From NCBI RefSeq assembly GCF_963676685.1, contig NC_092354.1, forward strand, positions 67,592,241 to 67,656,240: 64,000 nt of DNA, given 5' to 3'. This stretch comes from Mytilus edulis. Lineage: Eukaryota; Mollusca; Bivalvia; Mytilida; Mytilidae. The notes under the pieces are model-generated. The model was not told the DNA's origin and searched no databases. It saw only the letters and a program-made list of their open reading frames with translations. The position numbers and the translations under genes were made by a program. Positions 10,710-23,755 of the stretch are shown here, in pieces (the first letter of the stretch is position 1; each line of letters opens with the position of its first letter).

Positions 10710-11486
10710 CTATCTTCGTAAATTCCTGAAAAAGAGAAAAACATTTCCAATCGCAAGAATTGAATTAATAATATTTGTTCCATTGACATAGTTCATATAG
10801 TTTTGCCTTTTTTCCCGAATCAACACTTGTCGTAGCATTTCAGTTGTATATATATTACCACTATTGAAGTCCATCATATTGTCAATTTCCTCGAAAAGTG
10901 TCTTGACTTGAAGATCCATATCTGATCCAGTTTTTCTGTTGTTGAAAAATATTTTGCCGCGACATTTGCCTACAAAATCTTTTGCAAATTTCGGTAGCGA
11001 CTGCATGTATTCTCTACAATCTGCCGTCTTCCCAGCATACTTCATATTAGTCTCCCATATGTCTTTATGGGTGAAAACTATAATTGTAAATGGGAACATC
11101 TCTTCTCCAAAGCAGACCAAGCACTCATTAAACAAGGTTTCGTCTTCTGCTGTAAAACGGCCCATCTTTAAACACAGTAAAAATACATTTGGTCCTGCTT
11201 TGGCCCCTCTAAAAACAGGAAAGGCCATTTCAATCGAATGTTGAATATCAGATCGAGTGTTATGAATTGGTGTGTTGTTGTCCTGTAGTCCAGGCGTATC
11301 AATTACTAATATATGTTTGTTAAAACGTGTTGTTATTTTCTTTATGCAATGCCATGTTGAAATATTTCCGCCAGGGGAACATTCAAATTCTGGTTTACCC
11401 AGGATAGAATTTCCAGTTTCACTTTTTCCAGTTCCTGTTTTTCCAAGTATAACAATACGAATGTCATTATTCATGTCATTCAATGC
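10710..11486 (-). CDS. GIMAP/AIG1-type GTPase, main exon (copy 1)
   Basis: An AIG1-type GTP-binding domain protein of the GIMAP family, small GTPases of immune cells in vertebrates that are expanded in bivalves. Residue numbers count from the Leu codon at 11483. The G1/P-loop GKTGTGKS is at 14-21, the G3 motif DTPG at 62-65 and the G4 motif THKD at 138-141. Between G3 and G4 lies the family-typical region (NVFLLCLKMGRFTAEDE). The C-terminus ends in a hydrophobic stretch (LAIGNVFLFF) followed by RNLRR, possibly a weak membrane anchor (inference). The exon is preceded by a good acceptor (...tttgtag|gca at 11486), so an upstream 5' exon probably exists but is not recognised. The first in-frame ATG is at 11474-11472. 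All GTPase motifs are intact and the frame is open to the stop at 10710. Confidence 0.88.
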   Translation of the reverse strand, partial: ALNDMNNDIRIVILGKTGTGKSETGNSILGKPEFECSPGGNISTWHCIKKITTRFNKHILVIDTPGLQDNNTPIHNTRSDIQHSIEMAFPVFRGAKAGPNVFLLCLKMGRFTAEDETLFNECLVCFGEEMFPFTIIVFTHKDIWETNMKYAGKTADCREYMQSLPKFAKDFVGKCRGKIFFNNRKTGSDMDLQVKTLFEEIDNMMDFNSGNIYTTEMLRQVLIREKRQNYMNYVNGTNIINSILAIGNVFLFFRNLRR

Positions 11487-13079
11487 CTACAAAACAGAAA
11501 CAAAAAGAGATGAATGGTGTTAATTGACATAAACATGTTAAAAGCAAATCATGATATTAAGTTGAGTTTGTTTTTATTTTTCCTTCCACTTTTTTTTTTA
11601 TTTCTTTGCCAGCTATATTTATTTGGTAGCCCTTTCTGTCGTTTTGACGAACGACAGTATTTTTTACGAATACAACATTTATACAAATGAAATATTTTTA
11701 TAGATAACATAAATTAAAATAAAATAAAACAATGTCGATTTGCTTTTAAACAAAGACAATACCACTACCGTCTACGGACATTCAAAATTGTTAACGTTAT
11801 CATCTGATGATGTGTCCCGCCATATCAACCCAATAGTCTACACGATATTTCTATAACGCATTAAAGTTTAAGTCAATATATAGAGCAGTAATAAACAATC
11901 ACATGCCTTAAAGTAGACATACAAACAAAGTCTGTATCACAGATAATCACTCAATTGATAAACGCAGTATAACCAAGAATAACTAAATGTCAAGACCACC
12001 TTGGCGATTTAATGGTATGCGTGATTGTTTTATGTTTAAGTGACATTACAAGAGCTAAATGCGGTGTCAATATATTTGAATTTTTTGACTCACATAAATA
12101 CAAATATATTTATGTATATATAAATCAGAAAAAATGAAACTCTTTGAGGGATCTAACCAAGCAAAATGATAAACTGATTCCGTAATTTCACTGTACATCA
12201 ACAGTGGTTTCAGAGTAATTAAGAGTGTGTTTGAATTCTACTAGATTAATTGTAAATAATAATACAGCTTGCATGGTCGAATAATCGAGTCCTGATAAAT
12301 TGAGGCATCATTGAAATACATGTTTTCTAAACTATTCTGGTTCATAGAAAAATTCCAAAGAATGAATAGCCTGTATGATTTCAGTGTTAAAAACATCAAG
12401 TGCATTTACATTTGTCTAAGATTTTTTTAGTGCATCGAAAATTATCTATGTGGCAATATGCAAACATTACTGGCAGACAATAAACCACAACACATGTACC
12501 TCAAATTTAGAATACTCCTTCATGTGGCGGAAAAAAGCAACTAGTTGTGACACTTTGGGCAAGATACATTTACCCTGAACCATTTAAAAAGTATGTGTAC
12601 AGAACGTCAATCACAGAAACTCTTACTTTATAAAAGATTAATATATTGAATTTTGTTATAGATTTCGTACAAATATTGTTGCCTTGAACACTAACAGTCT
12701 TAATTTAGAAAGTAACCAAACATTAATGATTCATCCAACTCATGTTTGCTGGACTTATAAACGTCCAACTCATAGTCTTGATATGTCAAGCACTTTGTTA
12801 CAGACAGTCGTTAAACATGGAAAACGACCAAATACGTACTTAGCATACAGCTTTGTTGTTTGTGCGTTGTATATAATAACTTCTTACTAACGATATGTGT
12901 TTCATCGCATTGCATTGGTAGAACTTAAACATTCGTAATGATTACATCTTTCAACGTTGAACGGTGATGAAATACGGCAAATATACCAACAGGCGACCAT
13001 TCATAATTTCCGTCGCTTGAGGTTTGATATGTGTGTAAAGATGGATGTCACTTGTGTATTTGTTGGTATTGTCAAACAG

Positions 13080-13680
13080 TCATACTTGTTCTACACATTA
13101 TTCTAAACCAAAAAGTGCTTCCGTGTTAATATGATGGATTCAAAAGTCCTAAAAATATTTAGACTGTCGAATAATAACAATATCAAGGTAAAGTTCTATT
13201 CAATTCATGGGCATCATACCGTCACAGTATCAGACATTAAAATATGTGAAGGTCCTGATATCATGAATGCGGCTCATTTGAAAATGTTAAAAGTTAATTT
13301 ATTTTATTAAAAGAGGCTGAAGTTTTATGATATTTTGGTACCTATGTAGTCTATTGGTGGCAGTGTAAAGGAAAACCACACTGACCACAATAAAGCACTT
13401 TCGACTTTAATGTTTCACTGTTTTAAAAATTTTAAATGTCATATGATAACAACGTTATGTAATATTAAAAAACGAAAGGTTACATAATCAACAAACAAGA
13501 AAAACAAAACCATAAAGTAATGTGAAATATAAATGAGCCAATTTGATAATAATTTCAAAATTGTTTTAGATTACAAAAGTAACCTACCAGCGTAGTCAAA
13601 TGAGCTTGTGCCATTACAGTATCTTGTAGTAAACAATCATGAATGTTTTATTTTGATATGATCTGTGGTAAAAAAAAAAA
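13080..13680. repeat. Older paralogous copy of the 2490-3640 block (in block 1)
   Basis: Alignable by eye with 2490-3640 and closely with 28680-29275. Landmarks are 'gtgttaatatgatggattc', 'gtcatatgataacaacgtta' and 'gttttattttgatatgatct'. It shows that the region was already internally duplicated before the 14-kb event. Confidence 0.55.
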
Positions 13681-13736
13681 AGTATGTAATATTTTTACAA
13701 ATGAATAGATTTCAAACATGCAATTTTTAAATATAT

Positions 13737-14150
13737 ATAATTTGTACAGGGTTTTTGTACAAGTTATAAGTTTTTTGACACCTACCTTCTTGCAACAGGT
13801 GATACAGGTTTAACTTATAAAATGTACCAGTGTAATGTTTTCAATTCAAAAAAATATACGTCAGCCTAACATTTTGTGCTATTATCATTGCCTTCAAACT
13901 GGAAATGAGGATACCTGAATGGTTTAAATTCTAATTTTATTTTTTTCCTTATACCATATTCATATCTATACAAAATCTTTGTGTGGTCTTATAATGTTTT
14001 TGTATCAATGCTCAGTATTAGACTGTATCATGAAGTTGTGAAAAATTGACAGAAGTATGGTGAGCATAAGACTGTGTGCTTGCATCATCCATTTTTGTTC
14101 AGCAGGTCACAAAACACTGATAACTTGTACAAAAATTCTGTACAAATTAT
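13737..14150. mobile_element. Small TIR element (MITE), present only in block 1
   Basis: About 34-bp inverted termini (13737-13770 and 14117-14150), both reading 'ataatttgtacag' and then 'tttttgtacaagttat' inward, with few mismatches. TA dinucleotides flank both ends, consistent with a Tc1/mariner-type target (inference). The interior has no significant ORF. Block 2 lacks the element together with some flanking sequence (equivalent to about 13702-14283), so the exact empty site is not preserved. Confidence 0.7.
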
Positions 14151-15624
14151 AATTTGTACAACATTACAACTTGTACACAACATATATATCAAAACATATA
14201 AAGGACAAGTAACAGTTTCAAATCTGTATGTTAAGATGACTCAATTTCAAAGTTTTTGCGTAGGTGAAATGCTTAACTACAATGCATACTATGTTAAACT
14301 ATATCATGTGTTTATGATAATTGATTTGACTTCCCAATTGCTTTACCAGGATCACAGTTTTGTATTTAGTTAATTAATAAAAAAAATCAATACCGACCTC
14401 CAAAATTCAAAACGGGAAGTTCCTAATACGTCTGTAGTGAACTATTATATTTGGGATTTTGTATAAGCATATTTTGTGTAAGAAATGTCGGATTTAAATT
14501 TTTTTAAATGGTTTGGTCATGTTTATAGCAATTCAAACCTCTCATTTGAATGCGTTAGTTATCAAATGTACCAGGCTTATAATTTGTTACACCGGACGCG
14601 GGCTGTCAACGTATATTTGTTCCTACTAACAGAAGTTCCACTAAAAACTTTGTAAGGAACAATGTCATAATACCTATTCCTGTTGTAACAAATATTCTAT
14701 ACTATTTATTTCCTTTTGGAACTTATAGTATGAAGGGATTTATATATCGTGACAAAGCGAAAATAAACAAAGCAAAAACGATAAAACGAAAGGAAAAATA
14801 CAAAAATAAAATTAAAAAACAAAACTACACAACAGCGATATGTAAAACAATCGCGCACCGCCAAACGGACATTACCAAATATTTACATAACCACGAAAGT
14901 TTATAATTTACAAAGTCAAAAAAACGAACATCATTACACGTAATTAAGATGTTAAACAGTATATATAATCTTTTCGTCAAGACTCTCATGGATTATGTTT
15001 CTGAATATTTTTAAAGTCTTGGTATCTTCCGATGAATACCTTTGGAAAAAGGAGAATACTTTGAGATACCCATATCTCATCAATATTGTTGATATTGTGA
15101 TCAATTTTTAACATACGTTGGAATCACGATCTTTTTTGTAAAATTTCTATTACACACCATTTGAGTAATTATACGATCATTGTACAGTGTGGACCGTATG
15201 CACACTTTTTTTCAAAATACGTTTTAGGCGGACTGAACGCGTACGGTCTGCCTAATTTTAAGAAGTTGATCAAGTGAATTAGTTACAATTGTACATTACA
15301 GATCAACATAACTGAAATTTTAAAATATTGCAAAAAGAGCAATTGCAATTGAAATAAAAATATGTTTTTTTAACAATTTAAAAAACTGACGTTCATTTAA
15401 TATTTTAGTCTCCTGTATCAAGCATCTCAGTAATACCTGCAATTGAATTATGCTCGCTAAAATTGGTTTTAAAATAGATTTATTGGAAGTAAACCTAATG
15501 TGGAGATTTTACTAAAAATTGCAAATGGAAAGGAACTCATTTTGATTGATTGAATGTTCGCTTTTTCACTTTTTTCGTGAAATTGTTACAATATAGTTTA
15601 AGATTTTTACAAATACATATAGGA

Positions 15625-15847
15625 AGACGAGGTATGCGTGCCAATGACACAACTCTCCATTAAAGTAATAATGTATAAAAGTAAAACATTATAGGTCAAG
15701 GTCTGGACTTCAAAACGGAGCCTTGGCTCACACCGATCAGCTAGCTTTAAAGGGTCCAAAAATTCAAATGCTTGTCTAAAATTCATCCATATTGTCCAAA
15801 TACCGGTACGGTCCAAATAATCGTATGGTCCTGACCATATACAGGTA
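15625..15847 (-). repeat. Interspersed repeat plus relic of the ACGCGT-palindrome family (block 1)
   Basis: 15625-15740 reads on the minus strand as 'gtgagccaaggctccg' ... 'gagttgtgtcattggcacgc', a mussel repeat also found at 31074-31195 and 50752-50865. Directly after it, 15794-15847 carries spaced 'ggtccaaata' and 'atggtcctgaccatat' units like those in the termini of the 510-1556 element, but degenerate. Confidence 0.55.
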
Positions 15848-16959
15848 TCACTTATGTTTAACAACGAATTTGGTGGAAATGAAACGAATAATGAATTAAC
15901 ATAAATTTTGTGTAGTAATCGCGGACTCATACGCCATGCACATCTAGAGTTTTTTTTCGAAATGACAAACGCACTGAGCGTAAACAGTATTAATTTAACT
16001 TACAACTCTTAAACGTCAGCAAAACGACTAGATAACAGCAACAAATTTAGATTTTTAACGACCTTGACTGGATATAAAGCCTTTGCACGGTCGGATATGC
16101 GATGTTCACATTAAGCATTTAAGTACAATTTACCAAGTTTGTAAGTGTATGTTACATTTTATACACATTATATTCGTCAGAGGACAAATCACCGGAATTA
16201 CTCTTGATTGTACAAGTTTTAAAAACAAAGATCTGTTGGCTATAAAGTGTTTCCAAAATGCATAAAGCAGAGTAAAAATAAACATAAAAGAAATTACAAA
16301 TGCGATGCTTACCATTGCTTGCAACTGTTTTCTCTTATACCAATCGTGCAAAAATGTTACTTCAAATTTCATACAAATAAAACGCAAAAGATGATATCAA
16401 CAAAATACCACGAGGTTTACTTTAAGATCTATCTTAAGATTACGCTGTCACATGTATCTGCTAAATTATTTAAAATAAAGGTAAACAAATATAAATAAAT
16501 CTCGAATATTCATGTCAAGGTGAGCCGATATCATCAGATTGATAAAGTTTAAAAATTGTAACAATATTACCAAATCCCAAGGTTAAATCAAACAAAAAGA
16601 CAACACATAAAAAGTATATAGAAAAGGTTGAATTTGGTCGCCCAATGGAGCGAATGGAAAACAGCAGTCATATTCCGGAATTCATCCTCGCATTTCTCGA
16701 AGAAAATTGTACGGTAAACCTTGGATAAAGGCTAGCTAAACGTCAGAAGGATTTTGTAGCAGTGTTTTAAGAAGTAATTTTACTTTGTACTCACGTATAA
16801 TTTGTGAAACATTTGACAATTATAGATTTTTTCTGTATAATGTCAATATTTATGTAGACTTTTGATTACATTACTATACCAATACAGAACGACTTCTATC
16901 CCTACCCAGTTTACTACTCGTTGAGATGACCGCCATTTCGCAACATTCATAACATCATA

Positions 16960-17330
16960 AAATTGAAAATGGAAATGGGGTATGTGCCAAAGAGACAACA
17001 ACCCGACCATAGAGCAGACAACAGCAGAAGGTCATCGACAGGTTTTCAATATAGCGAGAAATGCCCGCACTCGGAGGCGTCCTTCGGGTGGCCCCTAAAC
17101 AAATATATACTAGTTCAGTGATAATAAACGCCATACTACTTTTACTACTTTTTACTCCAATAAACTCCAAATTGTACACAAGAAACTAAAAATTAAAATA
17201 ATACAAGACTAACAAAGGCCAGAAGTTCCTGACTTGGGACAGGCGGAAAAATGCGTGGGGGGGTAAATGTTTGTGAGATCTCAACCCTCGATCCCCTATA
17301 CCTCTAGCCAATGCAGAAAAGTAAACGCTT
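16960..17330 (+). repeat. High-copy mussel SINE-like repeat
   Basis: Same family as 7720-7990, in the forward direction, shared by both blocks (partner at 32455-32830). A 154-codon minus-strand ORF (17186-17650) runs through it but is broken in block 2 and is not called a gene. Confidence 0.65.
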
Positions 17331-18539
17331 AAGTATAAATGTGCTCCACAGGAGTTCAATGACCATCGACGATACTTACAAACATTCAATAGATGCCATA
17401 ATATTAAATTTGAATGACAAGATAACATTTTGGACAAGACCATTTTTAAGCATGTAAATGGCATGACCTGTGTGCTGCTAATTGCAACGAAAAAGTTCAA
17501 ATTTGATATTGACATTGTCAATTTGTTAGAACCAAACGTACAAAGTACCAAGTTTGGAAGTGCAATTTGCAACTTCCCAACACCAACTGACATACTAGTA
17601 ATTACAAATGTAGCGCTAGTGTTTGGTTTGAGGTAAACACCAGGGGTCAAATGCGTTGGACATATGAAACATTTGCAGGCTAAATTGAAACCAGCACTAT
17701 ATTCTGCTGTAAATTATATTTTACAGAATGTCCATGATGTCTAGTAATACAACATTTAGAATTTTGAAGGTCATATGATAACAACGTAGTTATTCAATGC
17801 TTGTATATTTGGAAACGAAAGATTTTGCAATCAACAAACAAAACAAAACTGTGTAGCAATGTTAGCAAATTTTTAATGTAACCTGGTTTTATAACTTGCC
17901 AACCAAAAAGTCACACTACATGTATATGAAAATGGTCACAAATAAAGGTTGAATTATAATCTTATTTACTATTAAAAACAAAGAAATATATCCAACGAAA
18001 AACAAACTGACATTTAGACATAGAACCTAAGCAACAACCATAGTTAGAATACAGAAAATGAACATTACTTCGAGACCGTCAAGTACTTTATGTGAGATTC
18101 TGTTTACAAACTTGAAATTTTTCGATCATTTTTAATGGTCATTATAAAGAAATATTATTTTTCAAAATGTTTAATGACAGTAAATCAAGAGAGAGTACAG
18201 TAATTGTCGGCTGACGAATAGGTAGACCGTGAGGCGTGACGTAGACAAATATCGCCATAAAAACAATCGAACTTCAGGCATACAATTAATTGATATGCCT
18301 ATTTAATGAAATTTAACAAAATCTGACAAAAACTAACTCAAATCTTTAGAAAAACAGGACAACACGAAGCTACAAAAAAAACCAGGTACTTCGGATTGTG
18401 AAGATCGGTCCTAGTATAGTTTGCACATCAGAAATATAAAAAAATACTTATAGCCTAATGAATCTTCAGGTCAAAATGTGTAACTATAAACATTTTATAA
18501 ATAAACAGTAGTTTACCTCTGTTCGAAATTCATAAACTG

Positions 18540-18840
18540 ATTGCAAAAAAAAACCACAAACGCTGGTTACAAACTAACACTATGGGAAACGCATCAAATA
18601 TAAGAAGAGAACTACGACCAACGGAAACACAAAATTAAAATGTAACACACACAGAAACGAATATAGTATAACAATAGCCATTTTCCTGACTTGGTACAGG
18701 ACATTTTAAGAAAAAAATGGTTGGTTGAACCTCGTTTTGTGGCATGCCAAACCTCCCGCTTTTATGTCAATGTTAAATGTAGCATTAAAATGACAACATA
18801 TTACATGACAGGACTACAATACTAATGAATGGAAGAACAT
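18540..18840. repeat. Interspersed bivalve repeat (copy in block 2)
   Basis: This matches 4730-4990 but keeps about 35 bp (around 18620-18655, 'aaaatgtaacacacacagaa') that copy 1 has lost. It is therefore the more complete member. Confidence 0.55.
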
Positions 18841-19202
18841 ATACGTTGGCCAATACATGTATATGTAGAGATCTCTTTCGAAACGACAAACATACTAAGC
18901 TTAAACCCTATCTACTTATCTTATTGCTTGTTAACGTCAGCAAAATATATAATCTGAGATTGTTCACTTTAAAAATAAATTACCATGTGTGTTAGTGTTT
19001 GTTAAATTTCATACACTTTCTATTCGTCAGAGCTGTTGACCCTTAAGTGTTTTCAAAATAAATAACCAAAAGTAATAAAAAAATATTACAAATTACAAAA
19101 GCGTGATGCTTACCATTGCTCGCAATTGTTTTCTCTTATCTCAATTTTGCATACCCAATTACTTCAAAGTTAATGCAACTGACACACAAAAGATGATATA
19201 TC

Positions 19203-21180
19203 AGTGCCGGACGATTCTATATGTTGCCTAAAATACATAAAACTGGCAATCCAGGCGACCAATTGTGTCAGCGAATAGTCATCCAACTGAAAAGATATCA
19301 GAATTTGTAGACCATCATCTAAGACCTCATGTGAAAGAAATACCCTCATTTATTCAAGATACAACTGATTATCTCAAGAAAATGAAAAGCCTCAATCCTT
19401 TACCAAGCAAAACTATACTTGCATCCATGGACGTGTCTTCTTTATATACCAACATTCCACAAGATGAAGGAATAGCAGCATGTGAAGAGGCATGGAACAC
19501 TCGTAGTGAAAAAAATCCTCCTACTGAGTGCCTTGTTACACTTCTGAAACTAGTACTGGAGATTAACAACTTCTCTTTCAATGAAAAACACTATCTCCAG
19601 ATAGACGGTACTAGTATGGGCACAAAAATGGCCCCGTCATATGCCAACATATTTATTGGCCAACTTGAAAAACGCCTCTTGGCTAGTGCTCCATATCAGC
19701 CCTTATCATGGTTCCGATTCATTGACGATATTGATTTCAAATGGACAGGTTCACAAGAACATCTTAATGAATTTCTAGAACACTGCAACTCTTTTCACCA
19801 TTCAATAAAATTTACATATGAATCATCTATGGAGAAAATAAACTTCCTCGATACTACGAGTTACATCAAGAACGGAACCATGATAACGGACCTCCATACC
19901 AAACAAACGGACAAACATCAATTCCTTTCTCCTAAAAGTTGCCATCCTAAACACTGCTCCCGTGGTATCCCATTCAGCCAGGCATTGCGAATCAAGAGAA
20001 TATGCTCTACTGAAAATACGAAAAATGCTAGGACAACTTCGTAAACATCTAGTTGTTCGAGGATACAATAACAACAATATTGATAGCGCTTTCGAAAGAG
20101 CAAACAAAACTAGTCGTCAAGAACTTCTTGAGTACAAAGATAAGAATAAAGCAGCTAACAGAACACCCCTTGTACTCACTTACCATCCTGATTTTTAAAA
20201 TGTGTCATCCATTGTTCAGAAGCATTGGAAAATTATAGAAAATGATTTAAATCTAAAAAAAGTATTTTCTTCACCACCAGTCATGGCCTTCAGAAGACCT
20301 AAAAACATCCGTGACAAATTAGTGACATCTGTATTAGCAAAGCAGCCTAATCCATCGCCCGGTTGCTACAAACAATGTGGTTGAAGGAATTGTTTGTGTT
20401 GTAAAGCTGCCAATACAAGCAGTTCTTTCATCAGCTCCGTTACTAAACAAAATTATACCATCTACTCTAATTCCAACAGTAAAACGGAGAACTCTATTTA
20501 TATATTAACATGTGACACTTGTGGCATTAAGTATGTGGGAGAAACAATGGACAATTTAATATTCGGCTCAATAACCATCGTTCATCGTACAAAACCAACA
20601 AAAACTGTCCTCTCACAAGACATCTTCGTTCAACGAAACATCCTTTTGATAATGTCACTTTCCAAATTATAGAAGTCAACTCCGAATGGGACACCACGGC
20701 GAGAAGGAGAAGAGAAAACTTTTTGATCCACCAACTCCACACTTTAGAACCTGATGGTCTTAACGAAAAAGACGAAAAAAGATACAGGAAAGATAAAGAA
20801 TAATTTAAAACAAAGCATCGTCCTTTTTATCCCGTAATATTGGCCAATGGACGTTGATAACTTCAACTACCAATTATGTATTTTTAAGGTAGCTAAATCC
20901 AAGTGCAACATGTATATTGAGCTGCAAATTTTTTTTTATTTTCAAAGCAGCTAAATGCAAGAGCTCATAGACATTGAGCTGCAACATTTTCTTATTTTAA
21001 AGGCAGTCCAGTGCAACATAGACGTTGAGCTGCAAAAGTTTCTTATCATCTACATCCGATTTCACCTGGATAGATGCACGCTTGATAAAGCTAGTTGGTC
21101 TAATAATTTTGTAAATATTTTAAACATTCTTATATTTACATACTAAATAGTGTGTTAAAATTACATCGTTAGGCAATCTA
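19203..21180 (+). mobile_element. 5'-truncated Penelope-like element with RT and GIY-YIG remnants
   Basis: The element splits the TA-rich stretch that is continuous in block 1 (near 5335). It starts inside the RT (AGRFYMLPKIHKTGNPG from 19206). A one-base loss near 19258 shifts the frame to the long ORF ending at 20044, which includes the motif-A block MDVSSLYTNIPQDEGI, the block TSMGTKMAPSYANIF, and the catalytic FIDDIDFKW. A second frameshift near 19995 leads into SREYALLKIRKMLGQLR. In-frame stops follow at 20196 (AAA-type codon to TAA) and 20382 (CGA-type to TGA). Then comes the GIY-YIG start SIYILTCDTCGIKYVGET (20490-20545), and after a third shift near 20563 the C-terminal RLNNHRSSYKTNKN...EPDGLNEKD ends at 20803. 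RT plus GIY-YIG is diagnostic of Penelope-like elements. This copy is inactive. Confidence 0.88.
20880..21048 (+). repeat. Three 55-60-bp tandem repeats in the Penelope-like 3' region
   Basis: Units begin at about 20888, 20946 and 21002, each with 'gcagctaaatgcaag'-like and 'acattgagctgcaa' segments followed by a T-rich run. Short tandem repeats are common near the 3' ends of retroelements. Confidence 0.7.
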
Positions 21181-22061
21181 TATATACATATATATATCAA
21201 CAAAATACCGCGAGATTTACTGTAAGATCTAATTTTAGATTTGACTGTCACATGACCCATAAATATTTATTTAAAAAAAAAAGTAAACAAAAAAAGTAAA
21301 TGTCGAATATTCAGGTCAAAGCAAACCGATATCAGCAGATTGATTAATTTTAAAATGTGTAACAATGTTAACGATCCCAAGGTTAAATAACAAAGAAGAA
21401 GCACATACAAAAAAAATGGATTTTATCGCCAAACGAAGCGAATGAAAAATTAAGTCATATTCTGCACTTCGTCCCCATATTTCCTTAAGAAAATTGTGCG
21501 TTAATCTTGTTTTGCATAACGTCTCATATGTGTTCCGGTTATGTATAGTTACGTTAAAGTGAGTAGCCAAAACAGACATAACATGGTAAAGTGGTCCACA
21601 TTGGTATCTACCAACCAAAATTTAAAAAAAAAACAGTTATATATCATACACATGATGTCCTTCAACACTATAAACAAACAAAAACTATTTCCAATGGAAC
21701 GTGCGAATAAATGGACATTTTTTTTAGATAAATGTAATCGTAAATTTGACGAGGTTATAAAACAAATTTATTCGTAGTTCATAATAATGATATAATAAAA
21801 AATACTTTATTTGAAGAGGGTAAAATCAGTGTGTACACTACTTGTCACCTCTGATGCCCTCTGAATGAGTTAAAAAAAGAACAATTATATAATATATACA
21901 TACACATATACATACATAGAGCTTTTTATGCAAAACAAATGACGGAAAAACCTACAGTATTGTCATCTTATAATAACATTTTTAGTTTACTTGTTTAGAA
22001 AAAACTTTCTTTGAACTGTTCAATTCTTTCTATCGATTTTTACAGGAATACTATTCCATGG

Positions 22062-23755
22062 AATTAACCTGAATATTGAAATATCTTTTCTTTTATAAAA
22101 TTTGTTCTCGGACGTGGTATGAAAAACAAATGATTGTCCGATGAACGCAAAGAATATCCAGCATTAACATTTTGGTTATTGTTAAATGATTGACAAAGAT
22201 AATTAAGTGCAATACCGTTAACACATTTATGCATTATGTGTGATTCTTTCTTGAAAAGTTAACCATCCTAATTTTTTTAATATTTTTTTTTCGTCCGCAT
22301 ACAAATCAGACTTTGTATGATTTATATAATTAGTTGAAGTGGGAGATCATTAATATATAAAAGAAATAATAAAGGACCTAGAATACTGCTCTGCCGTTCA
22401 CCAAATGTTACTTTTTCTTCTGGAGATATATTGATATTCATTTTTATTTTTTGAGATCTGTGTGGTAAATATGATTTGAACCATTCGAAAGAAAGAGCAT
22501 CAAACTTATACGTGTTTTAATTTTTATAATAAATTTGAGTGATTGACAACATCAAAAGCTGTTTTAAAAATCTAAGAATACAACTTCCGTGTAGTTTCTT
22601 TGATCCATATTAATTAACGATTCAACTATTTTTTAGGACTGAGTGACACGAATGATCTTGTCTAAACCCAGACTGGAACTCATAAACAAATAAAATTTTA
22701 TCAAATATTTGTAAATTTGAGAGTAAATAATCTTTTATAAAATATTTGATAAAATTGGAAGTACAGATGTTGGTGTATAGTTGTTCATATCTTTTTATGT
22801 AGCCAACATAAAGCAGTTTTACAAAATTGTTAAAATGTAAACTGCTAGTTATTTATTGGAAAGTAGAATGCTTCTTATACATAAATATGGGCTGTTTTTT
22901 TACAATACAATGCACATATATCGGTTACTAGCATCATTAACTCAAGCTAAATTACTGAAATCTTCACAATTTTAGCATTTTAGTTGAATTTTTAGCGGTT
23001 TCCGTCTGAAATGAAAGTGGCCGCATTTGTGGTCATTCTTAATATTGAAATGTAAGTTGTATTTGATGACACCACATAACATATAAAAAGGTTGAGGATG
23101 AACACGGATGCGGCCACTTTCATTTTTGACAAAAACCATCTGAAAGTAAATTCATTTTGCATATTTGATAGATTTTTCATATTTAAGTTTGAATCGGAGC
23201 GTTTTTAATGACTAAATCAGTAAATCTCTTTCACATAAACTTATTGAATCAACTTAAATAAAAACTTAGGTGTTTAAAAAGTGTCCAAAATCTTTTTTCA
23301 GATGAACTTGAAATTTGAGGCCATAATCCTTTATCAATTTTAACTTTTTATAGATCACTAAAGACTTCTATTGGACACAAACAGTAATATTTCAAATAGT
23401 TGTCACCATTTTTTCTTTAATAAACTCTTTTCACTTTGGGGATTCCAAACTTAATTTGAGTTAAGAATAATTAATTCAGCTACAGTACCAAAATGCTCAT
23501 TGAAGTGTTCACAAGATTTTTTTCTGGTTCATTGACATCATATTCTTGAAATGTTACACTTGTTATACGCATGTTGATTCTGCATTTAAATCTTTGAGAT
23601 GTTTCAAGATTTGATTACTTTTTGAAATAAACTGTACAGCATTAGAGAAATAGTCAGTCTTATATCTATTATACTCTTTTCGTTATTATTTGAGCATGTT
23701 TATTTAAAAACGTTAATAACTTACAGTCCGTTACTAAGAATACAGCAAGGTTATT
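22062..23755 (-). pseudogene. Degraded non-LTR retrotransposon, copy 2
   Basis: This is the duplicate of 6228-7715 carried by the segmental duplication. It has the same RT blocks (the GVPQGSILGPLLF-like block is near 22385) and additionally keeps the 23443-23678 segment. On the minus strand that segment reads as a typical LINE linker region, with DVNEPEK followed by an EHFNEHFGTVAE-like stretch. The insert at 22802-23335 is shared with copy 1. The element is inactive. Confidence 0.75.
22802..23335. mobile_element. TIR-type repeat nested in the LINE (copy 2, both ends lost)
   Basis: This is the duplicate of 7005-7540. The right terminal 'ggcccttaccggacctattcc' is deleted here, leaving 'ggccataatcctttatc'. 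Confidence 0.65.

Larger units (their letters stand above)
3350..17745. repeat. Tandem segmental duplication, copy 1
   Basis: From 'acaacatttagaattttga' at about 3352 onward the sequence realigns, with small indels, with the stretch starting at about 17752. It continues to the 'ttctgctgtaaatta' end near 17713 (33190 in copy 2). Copy 1 contains a LINE remnant (6228-7715), a SINE-like repeat (7720-7990), an RT pseudogene (8456-9800), a GIMAP exon (10710-11486) and a TIR element (13737-14150). About 585 bp (3461-4045) is missing from copy 2, as is about 150 bp near 12420-12590. No gene is visible in 3650-4700, 5000-6200 or 11500-12650. Confidence 0.85.

Noticed and set aside
10939-11523. Plus-strand ORFs opposite the GIMAP exon
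   Set aside because: Shadows of the minus-strand GIMAP frame; the same shadow appears at 26671-26949.
12684-12890. 68-codon ORF as a 5' exon of the GIMAP gene
   Set aside because: It lies upstream of the GIMAP exon but on the opposite strand, and its sequence is shuffled and re-duplicated in block 2 (29766-29920).
17186-17650. 154-codon minus-strand ORF
   Set aside because: It overlaps a known SINE-like repeat, is shortened and broken at the matching place in block 2, and has no recognisable domain.
20880-21180. Hammerhead ribozyme in the Penelope-like element
   Set aside because: Such ribozymes occur in this element class, but I could not find the CTGATGA core paired with a GAAA in the right spacing here.
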